Part shown: positions 1-11,974 of the stretch, one piece after another
How positions within the stretch are numbered: position 1 is the first letter of the stretch
Layout of the letters: each line of letters begins with the position of its first letter
Assembly: GCA_031761405.1 (NCBI GenBank)
Contig: JASEVX010000013.1
Coordinates: 32,433,035-32,497,034, forward strand
DNA: 64,000 bases
Direction: 5' to 3'
Source of the DNA: Serripes groenlandicus
Lineage: Eukaryota > Mollusca > Bivalvia > Cardiida > Cardiidae
The notes under the pieces: generated by a model
Databases searched by the model: none
What the model was told of the DNA's origin: nothing
The model's input: the letters and a program-made list of their open reading frames with translations, nothing else
Translations under genes and position numbers: made by a program

Positions 1-120
1 CGGCTTTTGTCAGCCGAATCCATTCATTAAATTGCAACTTTTAATTTCATGCAGTAAAGGTTCGAGTACATGTATGGTTGGTGCAATGAATACATCCCTG
101 ATCTTTGTTCAAATACATCT
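1..120. repeat. Dispersed repeat fragment, also present at 4397-4520
   Basis: This stretch aligns by eye with 4397-4520. Both contain GTCAGCCGAA near the start and CCTGATCTTTGTT or CCCGATCTTTGTT near the end, with about two thirds identity between. It has no coding potential and no recognised family. The left side is cut by the window edge. Confidence 0.45.
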
Positions 121-139
121 CTTATTATTCACTTAAACT

Positions 140-286
140 CATTGATTGATCCGCAGTCGGGTTATACCAAAGACTTTAACAATGGCTGTAATTGCTTTCT
201 CTCCATTGTGCTCAGGGTTGTGGGGTTGACATAAAGACTTACTCGCCGGTGTCAGGATAAATGAACCAGTTATACTGGAAACTAAC
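140..286 (+). mobile_element. RUDI-like SINE fragment (body)
   Basis: The segment matches the bodies of the SINE copies at 41640-41885 and 47795-48012: a tRNA-like GCAGTCGGGTTATACC, then CTTTAACAATGGCTGTAAT, then CTCAGGGTTGTGGGGTT. It also carries GGTGTCAGGATAA followed by ACCAGTTATACTGG, the sequence that looks like the source of the 70-bp minisatellite units elsewhere in the window. The 3' tail is missing because the tail of the minus-strand LINE abuts at about 287. The RUDI-like name rests on the general tail motif of these copies and is an inference. Confidence 0.5.
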
Positions 287-315
287 TACAATACAATACA
301 ATACAATACAATACT
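287..315 (-). repeat. Pentanucleotide tail of the LINE, (TATTG)n on the minus strand
   Basis: About five tandem copies of ACAAT/ATTGT lie exactly where the 3' end of the minus-strand LINE is expected. Simple tandem 3' tails are typical of CR1/jockey-like elements. Confidence 0.6.
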
Positions 316-3300
316 ATATTTGTAAATAGAGGCTACCGGACCAAAATACAGCAAATATACAGACATACAATTCACATAGAGTTGAGTTTTAACATATATG
401 CTTATTTACAATGTCAATCGAGCAATGACTTTTGTTATCGGATGGATGAAACTTTTTTATCGCAATTAAAACTGAAACATAGTTTTCGATCTTCTTTATA
501 ATAACGCTACTTTCGCTTTTCATCAGGTTGTAAACACTTCTCATATCATCTCCGCCGTTATACCATGCATACAATAAGCTCTGTATATCTGCAAGCCATT
601 GGTCACATTGAAAAATTGCATGGTATTCATTTTCAACTGTTAAAATGTCTTTATGAGTTAAACAATAATTACAAATGCGATTCCTCTTTTAAATATTAAA
701 ATATCTTCCTAATTCTATGTTAAATGTATGAGCATCTGAATTTTTCAGACGCCTTTCTTTAATAAGGACACATATCAACCAACATATCTCTCTCTGGATT
801 TAACAAATAATGAATATGTTTTTAAAGACCGCAACGTGATGAGCTATCTATATTTTCTTTTAAATATTGAAAGGAACAATCAGACATTCTTTGTTTACAG
901 AGAGTAAAAATGCTCCACGTTTACAACATCTTGCGAGAACCAAGCGCATCCAAAAAACAGACGTGCATAGTAGGTTTTTAACCTTCGTTGCCCAATTGAC
1001 TCTTCCAATTTCATCATGTGCTTTTAGCATAAAATAACATTGCTTTGGATATCGATTATTAGGCATGTGTAAACATTAAAAACCAATATTTCATTACTTT
1101 TGTTTTATATATTACACATAAAAGGAAGTCTTCCACATTCTGATATAAGCATGCAGGAATTTATTGTGGAATTAACACATAAAATTCACGACAATATTGC
1201 ACATGAACATATTCTATGATATCTGTATAGTCAGTTCCCCAATTTTCTGACCCATAAGTAAGAACAGGTGTAATCATTGTATCTAAAAGTTTAAAATATT
1301 CAGTCCAAATGGGAAATGTCCAAAATTACGTTAATCTGATTTAATAGAGTAAATTGCCTTTTTTGCTTGCTCGACAAGTTTGTATTCTGCAGATGACCAG
1401 GACAGTTTTAGAGTAAACAGAATACCCATATATTTATAGACTGGGGAGTTTAACATTTAACCCTTCAAATGTCCACTTTTCACTTGATCTCAATGGGCCA
1501 CCATTCCTGAATACTATAATCTCTGTTTTTCTTCATATTAACTGAAAGTTTATATTCTTTTCAGAACTCTGAAAGTTTATTTAATTGAATTTGTAAGTTA
1601 TTAACAGTATCCGAACAATGTGCAACATTGTCAGCATATAGGATACATTTTATTGGAAATATTGCAACCGTTATAAATATGTCAGGACAATCTTGATAAC
1701 TCTTGTATAAACAAGTTGAAAATGATTGGACTACTTTCACCCCCCTGCTGTGTAACCATATTGCATGAGAAAGATTAAGAGGTTCTATTACCGTAACGTA
1801 AGCTAAACTTCAGATATGAGAACATTGATAACAACACATTACTCATCGTCCCCTGAAGTCCTCTTTTAAATAAAATTCTGAATAATTTGTCATGCACTAA
1901 CGAATCAAATGCTTTACTAAAATCCACATATAAAACATAAAAACGACAACCAGGTTTTCAAATATATTTCTGTATCATACTTTGTAAAGTGAATAAATTA
2001 TCAGTTACAGAATAACAATGTCGAAATCCCGCTTGACTTTCATCAATTAAATTAAACGTGTCTACTCAATTATATATCCTATCGTTAACAATATTTGAAA
2101 ATATTTTATACATTACAATTACAAGAGATATCCCTCTGTAAATGTTAGGGTTATCTTTAGCCCCAGAGTTATATGCAGGTACTATAATACTTTCGCTCCA
2201 TGATTCCGCAAAATGTCCTAAGTTTAAAATTTCATTAAATAATAATAATAGATATGGTGCTATTAAATCACATGTGTATTTATATAATTCCGAAAAATAC
2301 CATCTTTACAGGTAGATTTTCTATTTTTTAATTCTTTAAAACTTTAGTTAATTTCGTCGATTAAGATCGGCCGATTTAATAGTGAATCATGTTCTTCTGT
2401 ATCCTGCATAAATTCCAGTTGGATATCCTGTTACTTCGGTTGATTTTCTTTGTAAAGTAGACCTTTAAAGTATGAATACTAGGTATCATAATTGAGTTCA
2501 TTTATTACTTCCTTTTGTGGTATCTTAGAATGATTATGTTTTAAGACCTTCCAAAATGCAGTTCGACAGTTATTACTATTAACTAGAAATTGACGTTTAT
2601 TTCGATTAAAATACGATTTTTTAGATTTGCATATGCGTTTAAAGTTAGCTTTAGCTTCAATGTATTGTTTAAAGACTGAATTCTGGTTGGTTAAACGAAA
2701 TTTTCGTAGAAATTAATATTTTTTCACTTTGGCAAGGTAATAGTTATTGTCCCACCAGGGCTCATTATGCATTATCTTAGTTTGTGTTCAAGCACCTACT
2801 TTCATGAGATTTGCTGAGACCTTGTATACATTAATAAGGATTTGAATTGCTTCATTTACATCTGAACCAATTAGTAATTGTATATTTTCAGAGTGTAAGG
2901 TTTAGTTTTCCTGAAATGTTTAAATAAATGTATCATGACATTTTTTTTGCCATTTGAATTTGTTTAAGAGAAATAACTCTTCGTGCATTGATACATTACT
3001 TTCTAGAGTTGTCTCTCCTCGCTTAGTGAAAGTAAGTTTCGAATGTAAGGAAAGTGATCCGAGTCATCGCGAGCAGCAACATTAAAATAACAATTCAGAT
3101 GATGCAATATGATAATCTACTGCACTTCTTCCATTATTTGAAGTGCATGTAAAGTTGCCAGAACTATCATCAAACAGGTGACCATTTAGTATATGTATAC
3201 CATGGAGACAGCATAAATCAACAAGAGACTTTCCAAATGCATTATATCTGCTGCTATCTTCATTATTATGCGGATATTTGAACGTATCCGAATTGTATTC

Positions 3301-3600
3301 AACATCAACATTATAAATATTACTAAGGCTATCATTTGGAATACAATTAACAAATTATGTGTAGGGGATTAAAATCGCAAGCAAGAAACAGATAACAGTC
3401 TGGATAGTTGTACTTTAAATATTCAATATTTTGATTGAGTAATATAATACGATTCTTTTCATTCATATTATCATATTTAAGATCCTTCAGGTGATATATA
3501 AGTGATGACCATTAAAATACTGTCCATAGACTCAAGACTACTTCATATTAAATATAGTACCACACAATCTGAAAAATCATTACATATTCGAGTGATGGAA
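287..3600 (-). pseudogene. Decayed LINE (endonuclease, reverse transcriptase, C-terminal zinc-knuckle protein), minus strand
   Basis: Many stops and frameshifts break the frame, but the protein order of an APE-type non-LTR retrotransposon is legible on the minus strand. Endonuclease: LACDFN at about 3370-3390, then a long stretch reading DLCCLHGIHILNGHLFDD and SAVDYHIASSELLF at about 3090-3300, with DDSDHF near 3060. Reverse transcriptase: VDFSKAFDSLVHDK at about 1888-1931 (motif A), a degraded GVTQQGGESSP at about 1730-1760 (motif B) and LYADNVAH at about 1625-1645 (motif C, with Asn replacing the second catalytic Asp). Thumb and connection: TPVLTYGSENWG at about 1232-1275. The C-terminal part reads RYPKQCYFMLK at about 1030-1050 and ends in a C-x2-C-x15-H-x4-C knuckle at about 600-680. 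The 3' end carries a (TATTG)n pentamer tail at 287-315. It resembles CR1/jockey-superfamily elements. It is dead, and the clade is uncertain. Confidence 0.8.
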
Positions 3601-3699
3601 TAATCCTGAAATGAACTATTTCGAAAAAACACGCATATTCTTGTGAAAAGCAAAGGGTAATATTTTAACTCGTGACTTTGCCACTGTTTAAAACATCAC

Positions 3700-4330
3700 C
3701 CTGTGCTTAAGATGTTTTGATAATACACAGAAACCCACAATTAGCCTCTATAAGAATAAGGATCAAACAGTTTTTAAACAAATCGTTGCTTAGCGAATTG
3801 ATGGTGGACAAATGACGGTTGTTACATTGACTTTTGTAAAATCGACGAGAAGTTGGCCCGATCTTGGATTCAAACTCACAATCATTGGATTGATAGCCCG
3901 CGTATGCTAACAAATATACCAAACTATATTTAGGTCATTTCGGTTGCATAAAATTGCTAGATGTATTGCTTTAACACTGGTTGTTTAAAACCTACATTTC
4001 AGCAAAAGTGTGGAATTGCTGGTTAAGTAAACGTGCTTTTTTTCGAAATATATGTACCCTTAATGTAGTGTTTTAAAGACGCGTCAACAGGTTGGAAGAT
4101 ATTTCAATTATATATCTAAATATTTTGCCATGATATGAACTTAGATGGTTTGAATATTTATTACATGTACGTAGTTATATCATATTACCCGGTCAATCCA
4201 TATATGATATTAATTCTTACAAACAGACGCCTTGAAGGCCAGGGCTAAATACGAATAAAAAGGTATTGCAATAAGGCAGTAAGACATATAATTTATTAGT
4301 ACTCAGTACACTTACTTTTCAAATTCGTGT
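3700..4330. repeat. Dispersed ~600-bp repeat, copy 1
   Basis: The stretch aligns with 4960-5530 and 46555-47280. Shared landmarks are AAGGATCAAAC, a tRNA-like region (GATCTTGGATTCAAACTC then GGATTGATAGCCCGC, minus-strand polarity), TTGTTTAAAACCTACATTT, TTTTAAAGACGCGTC, GTACGTAGTTATATCATATT and a CAGTAAGACATATAATTTAT end. The tRNA-like box near 3845-3900 suggests a SINE head fused to a long unknown body. No coding capacity is visible. Confidence 0.55.
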
Positions 4331-4396
4331 AAAGCAGGATACGGGTAAGACTCATAGACACGGAGTTCTGCCAGTAGTATTTACCTGACAGAAACG

Positions 4397-4520
4397 TTTC
4401 GAGATTGTCAGCCGAACTTGTTAATCGAATTACAGCTTTCAATTTCTTATACCACAGGTCCGAATACCGGGTGTGTTTTGTGAATCTGAGTTCATCCCCG
4501 ATCTTTGTTTAAATATAGCT
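4397..4520. repeat. Dispersed repeat fragment, also present at 1-120
   Basis: This is the second copy of the repeat at the left edge of the window, with shared GTCAGCCGAA and ATCTTTGTTYAAATA ends. The rest of 4330-4960 shows no gene and no recognised repeat. Confidence 0.4.
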
Positions 4521-4959
4521 CGTAGCAATCACGTATACCTTATGTAAAAGGGGCTGAAAAGGCTCACCTCAGTTAGTATTAAACATACATTATCAGGAGA
4601 CCTACATTTGTTGTAATTTAGTATTCCTCACAAAATACGAAACTAATTCAGATGGCTAGATGAGAAGTTAACATGTATTTACACCTGAGAGTTTCCCTTT
4701 ACTCATAAAACACATACCAAGTTGTGTGTACTCAAGATGGACTGCTGCTGAAATATGCCTTATACAAATGTACAATTCGTGATGAAATTGCACGTTTCCA
4801 TATTGTTCAAGATTTGTTATGTAAGCGGAGTGGTGTATGATATGATGCATGCTTTTAACCTTTGTCAAACGTTGGTGTTAATGTTTGATTGAACGCCGTG
4901 AATAACATTTTTTATTTCCAGTAAAACCATGGGTAGTTCAACTTCCCCTGACTTTCTCA

Positions 4960-5530
4960 AACACATACTCCAGTAACAAGCTGCTTTTTCACATTGACTA
5001 TTATCCCATATGTGGAAAACGAATGACGCTTGTCGCATTCGCTTTTGTCAAACGACGGGAAGAGTATTAGTCGAGCTTGGTTTCGCCCTCCAAACTCCTA
5101 GATTGACAGTCCGCGTCGATTTCCATACTAAGGTACCGGGACTAGATTTATGGGAACAAAAATACTTTTTCATTACATGTGGGTTATATGACATTGCAAG
5201 ATATTTTGATAAAATATGTCTATTTTAAATCTACATTATGTATTTTAGTGCTGGTTATGATAAAGGGCTACATTGTTCAAGATACGTAGCATAATTGAGG
5301 CATTTTAATGACGCGCCAAACCTTGGGAAGTTATTTAAACTAAGTTTGAATGGTTGCCTTAATACGATCAATTATTTTGAATATATAGTGCATGTAAGTG
5401 GTTATATCATATTACACGATCGATCGATACAACTTTAAGAAATATATTTTTAAATGTACAAAGAGACATACTTTTGGACATATGTGAGGACGAAAAAGGG
5501 TTTTGTATCGAGGTAAAAACAAATATTTAC
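4960..5530. repeat. Dispersed ~600-bp repeat, copy 2
   Basis: Homologous to 3700-4330 and 46555-47280: GAATGACGCTTGTCGCATTC, TTTTGTCAAACGACGGGAAG, GGTTATATCATATTACACG and GATCGATCGATACAACTTTA. It is more diverged in the tRNA-like part. TCTG/TCTT-rich sequence follows at about 5550-5600, much as the copy at 46555-47280 is followed by a TCTG microsatellite. Confidence 0.5.
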
Positions 5531-5534
5531 CATT

Positions 5535-6290
5535 AGCCAAGTGTTTTATTTGAGTGTCTTTGTGTCTGCCTTTCTGTATGTCTGTCTTTCTGTATGTTTT
5601 GTACTCAAAGATACACTATTTACAACACAGGTAAAGATATAAGCCACATTTGTGTTTTAATCTAAGAATTATTTGTTTTATGTAGGCTGTAGCGAGACTC
5701 TGTCCGTCTGGATGTCTGTCTGGCTGCCTGGCTGGCATGCTGGATGACCTGAACGATATTTTACAGTGTATCCCAAGACCATCAAGCAATGAATAGAGCT
5801 GTATCACATTAAAAGTATAGTTATTTTTCTTTAACTGACGAGATTTGACTTCTGTATCAGAGAAAGGGTTAACCTATTTTTTGTTAGACATTACAGAGGA
5901 GGTCACCTTCCGGTTAGGGATCAGAACATAATATGTAACAATGCAGTTATTAATCTTAAGCTAATATAAATATGTCCTGTGCAAAACATCATTGTTGCGT
6001 TCTTTGGAAATCAATGAGCCATAGCTCAATGACTTTCAATTGTCCAATAATTCAGACTATTTTTAACTTTAACATGTATATGTAACGGTGTTATTTAAGA
6101 AATGTGTTACAAGAAGCATCGAAAAAGTAGCTAATAATCTGAATCACAAATATATTAGATTGAAAGATAAAATAAAACAGTAAAAGAAAACCCAAATAGG
6201 TGTGGTAATAAGTAAAACTGTACCTCCTACATCTTAAATTATCTGCCATGAAGCAGATTCACTCAATAAATACTATAATTATATGTGACC
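5535..6290. other. No gene seen; short TCTG-rich tracts
   Basis: CTGTCTTTCTGTATG tracts occur near 5560-5600 and a CTGGCTGCCTGGCTGGC tract near 5715-5735. Nothing else is recognisable and the short open frames have no family signature. Confidence 0.5.
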
Positions 6291-6299
6291 CTTGTAAAA

Positions 6300-7150
6300 T
6301 CACATAGTTAGGAATAAGGTAAACCAGTGTATAGTAAGAAAAACATAGTGCAGAATAAGGTAAACCTGTGTATAGTAACAAACAAATAGTGAAGAATAAG
6401 TTAAACCTGTGTATAGTAACAAACACATAGTGAAGAATAAGGTAAACCTGTGTATAGTAAAAAACAAATAGTGAGGAATAAGGTAAACCTGTGTATAGTA
6501 ACAAACACATAGTGAAGAATAAGGTAAACCTGTGAATAATAACAAACACATAGTGAAGAATAAGGTAAACCCGTGTATAGTAACAAACACATAGTGAAGA
6601 ATAAGGTAAACCTGTGTATAGTAACAAACAAATAGTGAAGAATAATGTAAACCTTTGTATATTAACAAACAAATAGTGAAGAATAAGGTAAACCTGAGTA
6701 TAGTAACACACAAATAGTGAAGACTAAGGTAAACATGTGTATAATAACAAACACATAGTGAGGAAAAAGGTAAACCTGTGTATAGTAAAAAAACAAATAG
6801 TGAAGAATAAGGTAAACCTGTGTATAGTAAAAAAAAAATAGTGAAGAATAAGGTAAACCTGTGTATAGTAAACAAAACAAATAGTGAAGAATAAGGTAAA
6901 CCTGTGTATAGTAACAAACAAATAGTTAGGAATAAGGTAAATTATGTATAGTAACAAACAAAAAGTGAGGAATAAGTTAAGCTATGTATAGTAACAAACA
7001 AATGATGAAGAATAAAGTAAACCTTTGTATAGTAACCAACAAATAGTGAAGAATAAGATAAACCTGCGTATAGTAACAAACAAATAGCGAAAAATAAGGT
7101 CAACCTATGTATAGTAACAAACAAATAGTGAAGACTAAGATCCTTTATAT
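6300..7150. repeat. Minisatellite, 41-bp unit, about 20 copies
   Basis: Tandem units read AATAAGGTAAACCTGTGTAT then AGTAACAAACAAATAGTGAA plus G, giving 41 bp. Copies differ by a few substitutions and by 1-2 base A-run changes, and the outer copies are the most diverged. Because 41 is not a multiple of three and the unit has no minus-strand stop in any phase, all three minus frames stay open for hundreds of bases. Those apparent proteins of up to about 200 residues, rich in YTGLPYSSL and FTLFFT, are repeat artefacts. Confidence 0.9.
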
Positions 7151-7850
7151 AGTAAAAAACTCATTAACCCTACATTAAGCGAGACAAGGAATAAACTTCT
7201 GAAAATATCATTTCCGCTGGTTTACATCCTATTTTCCCTTTTAAACAACAAAGTCGGATGCCATGAATTCGCATTTTTACTCGACAACGCTCACTTTTGT
7301 AAGTTCACCTTTTGAAGTATTTAACATATACTACACTTTTATATATAGGAGTTTCATAAAAACAGGGTCAGAAGCTTAATTAAGGAGGATATTAAAAGGT
7401 ATTTGCTGCAGTTTCACTTTATTTACTCAAATGAAACATATGTTGTAGGTACTCAAAATGCAATAATCTTGTTGTCTTGATGTCAGCGCTCCTTAAATCA
7501 AGACACGTACACATTTACATGATGCAATTTTAATGTAATAATGAGAATGATGAAATTCAATACAATTCAGTTTTCTATAATGTATTCCTTTTACGGAATG
7601 TTATAATTCAATATGAAAAAGAGTTTTTTAGAACATGTATCAAACTTGCTCGTCTAAAACGAACAATGACCAAACGATATCCGATTAATGTAGGTATATC
7701 AGATTACAGAATAATGTTATTTAATAAGGCATGCATTAAACCTACATTTCGACAAATGAGATTATTTAAATCAATTTTTCAACCTTTACAAATAAAATTT
7801 GAATAAACAGTGCAAGTATGTAATGATAACATACCAGATAAAGATCAGGC
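7150..7850. other. No gene seen upstream of the TRIM-like pseudogene
   Basis: AT-rich sequence with many stops in all frames. No repeat family or promoter signature could be supported. Confidence 0.5.
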
Positions 7851-7854
7851 TAAT

Positions 7855-9010
7855 ATGTGTGAACCTTGCTCATTCAAGAGTATAACACACAAGCGGGAAC
7901 CTACTGTCAGGTTTGTTCAGAATATCTGTATGATACGTGTGAAGTAGTCAATCACAGTTTTAAAGTAGTAGGTGATCACAAGCTTAAACCACTTGAAGAT
8001 TCACAAAGATTGTCAATTAAACAGAAAGCACTGATTTCGTAAATGTTGGCATGTGACAACCACTAAACAGAAACGCTGTCATTTTTGTGAGAGCCATACA
8101 ATATCCATATGCAATGTTTGTAAATCAGTGAAACATCGGAAATGTAACACTGAGGCTCTGAAGCAAGTTTTAAAGGAAGAAAATATAAAGAACGACGTGT
8201 CTCAATGCATTGAGAAATCAAACGATATGCTATCAAATGTCAAAGAAATTAAAGACTCCATGGAAGAAAATAAAAATGTAATACATGATTGCTCCAAAAA
8301 GAATAGAGAAGAAGTAGAAAAAACCAAAAGAGAACTCATCACTTAGGTCGAAATGCTGACAAAGAATATGAAAGACAAAATAGCAAACACTGATAATCAA
8401 CTACTTGTTAAGATGGACGGGGATATCAAATCATTAGATGAAATGAGCAAGCAGATGCAATACACCATGAATTCGTTTCAAACCCTTGGGGGAAGGATTT
8501 TGAAGATACACCGTTTACCCGGTTGATGAGAGAGAAAGGAACTAATCATGAGGGGGTTGAACTGAAAGATGACCTGCTGAAACAGGTAAAGCCGCTTATG
8601 TTAAAGTTCCAAAAGTGTGTCAAACTTGTGACCTTAATGTCCGATAAAAACACTATTGGTACACTGGAAGTTAAAGAGAGGCGGATCAGTAAATCGGAAT
8701 CCAGAGTAAGACATGAACATGAGCTTTGGTCTCATTATTAGTGCAGGTTTCAACATTTACGATGGTTGGTGTTACAGCGAACACCTTTATCATTAGTAAG
8801 GGATATCCTTACTACGTGGCCGTGAACAGTTCGGGGCCTAGACTCCTTATAAGTACAAATTCCAATGGTGTATTGTGTATAGATTACACCAGTTATACAC
8901 TGTATACGTATCCTGACGCTCAGCTTAAGTTGACCCGTGGTTTGTTGTTTGACTCGTATGATACACTCATGATGTTTGAAAAAGGTAGCAACACTATACA
9001 CGTGATGTAA
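7855..9010 (+). pseudogene. TRIM-like (two B-boxes, coiled coil, propeller) pseudogene, copy 1
   Basis: The conceptual translation follows the genes at 33287 and 62481. It opens with MCEPCSF at 7855, then CQVCSEYLYDTCEVVNH (first B-box, with one Cys replaced by Tyr), HKLKPLEDSQRLSIKQKAL, an in-frame stop just before the second box, then ICNVCKSVKHRKCN (second B-box) from about 8110. A coiled-coil stretch follows to about 8345 and ends at a stop. More frameshifts lie at about 8500 and 8740. The join at about 8740 drops the first half of the beta-propeller: the text jumps from RVRHEHEL to VGVTANTFIISKGYPYYVA. The last recognisable block is GLLFDS, ending in a stop at 9010, short of the real C terminus. 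Stops, frameshifts and the internal deletion make this a dead copy. It is the most diverged full-span copy in the window. Confidence 0.85.
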
Positions 9011-9295
9011 AGTTGTCGTACAATGGATAAAATCAGCCCCACTATTTGCATTTACAATCAGATAAAAATAGACGGAAGTACATGTGTACAGGTAAATACA
9101 AACCATCAAGTTGATATAATACACGAAAAAACAAGTACATATAATCAAAAATTGTTCAAATTGATTGTTATACAGAAACAATGATCAAACTCTAAATATC
9201 GAGCTGTAGAGGTCTTCTTGTTTTCAGACAATAAACATATACGCCATACTTACATTCAGAGTGCATCAAACATTTACAGCAATACAAGATGAATT

Positions 9296-9492
9296 TGATT
9301 TATTTATTTATTTATTGGGGTTTTACGCCGCTTTCAACAATATTTCATGGGTAAACAAACCAGTACTAGGCTAGAAAATGTGCCTTGCCCAAGGGAACTC
9401 AACCATGACCGTAGTGGCCGCGACTGGGGATTGAACCCGGGACACCCGGTTTCGAAATCCCCGACGCTAACCACTCGACCACAGCGGATTCC
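9296..9492 (-). mobile_element. tRNA-derived SINE, nearly complete
   Basis: On the minus strand the element opens with a tRNA-like head: A-box region TGGTCGAGTGGTTAGCG and B-box GGGTTCAATCCC. A body follows, then the conserved end TATTGTTGAAAGCGGCGTAA, and it closes with an (ATAA)n tail at 9296-9312. Head, conserved tail and simple 3' repeat are all present, so it is one of the most complete SINEs here. The head looks serine- or leucine-tRNA-like, which is an inference. Confidence 0.8.
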
Positions 9493-9649
9493 TAATGGTT
9501 TTAAGCCACTGCAACTGAGAAAAGTAGAATTATCAATTACATACATATATTGTATATTTATCACTTATAACACATTACTTATAACATTTTCAACGAAAAT
9601 CCAAAACCTTTCGAATGCAGTAATCCGGGTAACATATTAATTATGATCC

Positions 9650-9815
9650 AGTCCTGGTAGCTCAGTCGGAAGCGTCAAAGCTGTCAATTAAAAGGTTTTG
9701 ATTTCGAAGCCCGGCCCTGCCTACATCCTTCCGACATTCTACAAGATTCACTGCGACAAGAGTTTTTCATCTTTCACTAAAGGGCTATCGTCCTATGTTG
9801 ATAAACAGCTAGTTG
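9650..9815 (+). mobile_element. tRNA-derived SINE, second family
   Basis: Head CTGGTAGCTCAGTCGGAAGC (A box) then GATTTCGAAGCCCGGCCC (B box), followed by TTCCGACATTCTACAAGATT and CACTGCGACAAGAG. The same order occurs at 36290-36480 and, inverted, at 18160-18285 and 18590-18722. CAGCTAGTTGCTTG downstream is shared with 36450-36465. Confidence 0.65.
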
Positions 9816-10460
9816 CTTGAAAATATTCTTGTCGGAAAAACTGGTGTGAGAAAGCCACATGGGGTAGTTGAATTGACAGCAGTTATATAACAGAATAATG
9901 GTTGTGAACCTCGTTATAACAAGATCATTTAATCAATAATAATTATTTTACTAGATTCAAATCGCTTTTTAAATTGATTAATCGGAAAATTGAGATGTAT
10001 TTTAATTTGTGATATAATAGGCGTGTTAACAAAATATCGCGGAAAAGTGGACCCCATTTCTATAATTTTTGTAGCAATTTCTTAAATATGGGTTATTATG
10101 TAGAAAACGATATTCTCTATTCAATAGGTAATTAACATATCTGTTTTCTTCGTCATCGACGTTATTCCGGCGTAATCTTCAGTATTTCCAAATGTATATA
10201 TGTGTTTGAAATAATATATCTATAGGTGCTACCTATTTACGAAAAAACGCAAGATAATTATAAACAAAAATTAAAGAACATACTTTGGCCATACAAAAAG
10301 GATTTATAAGTAAGTGACTAGACAATAATAATGTTAATGTCATGTTTCTTGCATTATCAAAACATATTTGGAATTCGTATTGCTGTCGTCTATTATTACG
10401 AACAGAAAATAATAAAGTAAAAACTTTCAGAAAATCAAGGAATACATTTATAATGAAAGA
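9816..10460. other. No gene seen
   Basis: AT-rich, with stops in all frames. No repeat signature could be supported. Confidence 0.4.
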
Positions 10461-10464
10461 GGTT

Positions 10465-10930
10465 AAAACATGAGGGCCAAGATGATCCTTAATCGATCAC
10501 CTGCATTATGGTAAAGAAGCAAAAAGATCAGCCCTTTTCTGATGGCATCTGGCGACTACCTTTTTCAACCAGTCAATATGACTGGAACAAATTATGTAAG
10601 GGGTCACATTTCTGCTAAACCCTTTCCCTATTAGAGACAGTTTCTGAGGCCTATGCAACAGACGATTTAGGAAAAGATTGTCACCAAAAGAACTATTGCT
10701 CCTTATCAGAAAGTTATCCTTTTGCCACAATGTTTGATAAATAATTATACTTTGAATGAGTGTGGCAATAGCTCATGTATAGGAATTTGGGGTCTTTCAT
10801 GTTGATACCACTTTTTTTCGGGAAACGACGTCGCTCCATTGACGTTACGCCAAGATGAAGTGTAACGGAAATGACGTCACGTCCTTCTTTGGCCACATAA
10901 CACAGCATTTTAATGATTTTAAATATCTAT
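10465..10930 (-). repeat. Possible dispersed bivalve repeat, inverted orientation
   Basis: GAGGGCCAAGATGATCC followed by GATCACCTG at 10470-10503 is the inverted, degraded form of the repeat end at 61213-61242 (GGTGAGCGATCCAGGGCC then ATCATGGCCCTC). An open minus frame at 10506-10730 lies next to it but has no recognisable domain. Confidence 0.35.
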
Positions 10931-10940
10931 TTTTAAAAAA

Positions 10941-11165
10941 AAAGACGACAATAATTTTCAATCCGTGTTTTTCCGCTCATTTTATACATACCCAAAATAA
11001 CGATTTAAAAAAAAAATGATTAAAAAGACGACAATAATTTTCAATCCGTGTTTTTCTGCTCATTTTATACATACCCAAAATACCGATTTAAAAACAAATG
11101 ATTAAAAAGACGACAATAATTTTCAATCTGTGTTTTACGTCTGCCTTTTATACATATCCAAATGG
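10941..11165. repeat. Three tandem copies of an ~82-bp unit
   Basis: AAAGACGACAATAATTTTCA recurs at 10941, 11024 and 11106. Each is followed by a GTGTTTT stretch and TTTTATACATACCCAAA (TACATATCCAAA in the last copy). The last copy is the most diverged. Confidence 0.8.
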
Positions 11166-11169
11166 CGGC

Positions 11170-11974
11170 CCCATGGATTTTTCCAGTTTCATTTCAGAAA
11201 GCTTCATGGGTTATTGAAAAAAACAAAAAAAAAAAAAAAATCTCACACCTGTGAACTATAAGCGAAAAAACCCATTCATGTTTTTTTTTCGTATAACGTG
11301 TATTATCTGTGTTCTGTGTTCGGGATAGAATTTCTAATGCAAAACACATAGAAATGTTGAAATATGTATAATGTTAATCTACAGTGAAGAAACAAATGGT
11401 ATCAACGGTTCAAAGAGGAAAGAGAAAGCATCGGGAATAACGAGCTTAGCCTTCGTCCAATATCCATAACTTCGTCGCCGTCAGTGAGCTACTTGATAAA
11501 AAGCTTACCTCAGTAGTGCATATATCTATACACTAAGTCTAACATACATTCATAATCGTTTATTCCCTGTTTCTGTTATCATGCTTTTGAACATAAGTGT
11601 ATTTTACTCAATTAGGTGTATTTTGAATATCACTGAGTGACTTTCAAAGATCAATTATCATGCATGGATACGTTGACGTCGACGTCAACATGTTGGGCCG
11701 GTATTAAGTAAATGATCAATAGTGACGATTACTCTATTTTATATATTATGAGATCAAATTAGAATTTAATCAAACAATATTTATATAAGGTTTAGCAACA
11801 TCAAGGTTCTGCCATCATTAAGAAATGAAACCCCTTTCCCCGAACTTTTTGAACAACCCTCGTTTTTAAAGAGAATAGAATGATATAAATACTTTATATG
11901 TATTTATTATAATAATATAATATGAAACCAATGTTACAAAAATCAGTGTTAATTACATTGCTTGCAAGAAAGCC
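11170..11974. other. No gene seen; includes an A-run
   Basis: An A-rich run at 11217-11240 and a T-run at 11281-11290 are the only notable features. No coding or repeat signature was found. Confidence 0.4.

Noticed and set aside
6259..7124. Several long minus-strand frames (up to 205 residues) rich in YTGLPYSSL and FTLFFT
   Set aside because: They lie wholly in the 41-bp minisatellite and overlap each other in all three frames; repeat artefacts.
8750..9181. 143-residue minus frame
   Set aside because: Antisense shadow of the TRIM-like pseudogene and its 3' flank.
9650..9740. Possible functional tRNA gene
   Set aside because: A and B boxes are visible but no cloverleaf closes and the sequence continues into a SINE body; called a SINE. 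The same applies to the other tRNA-like heads.
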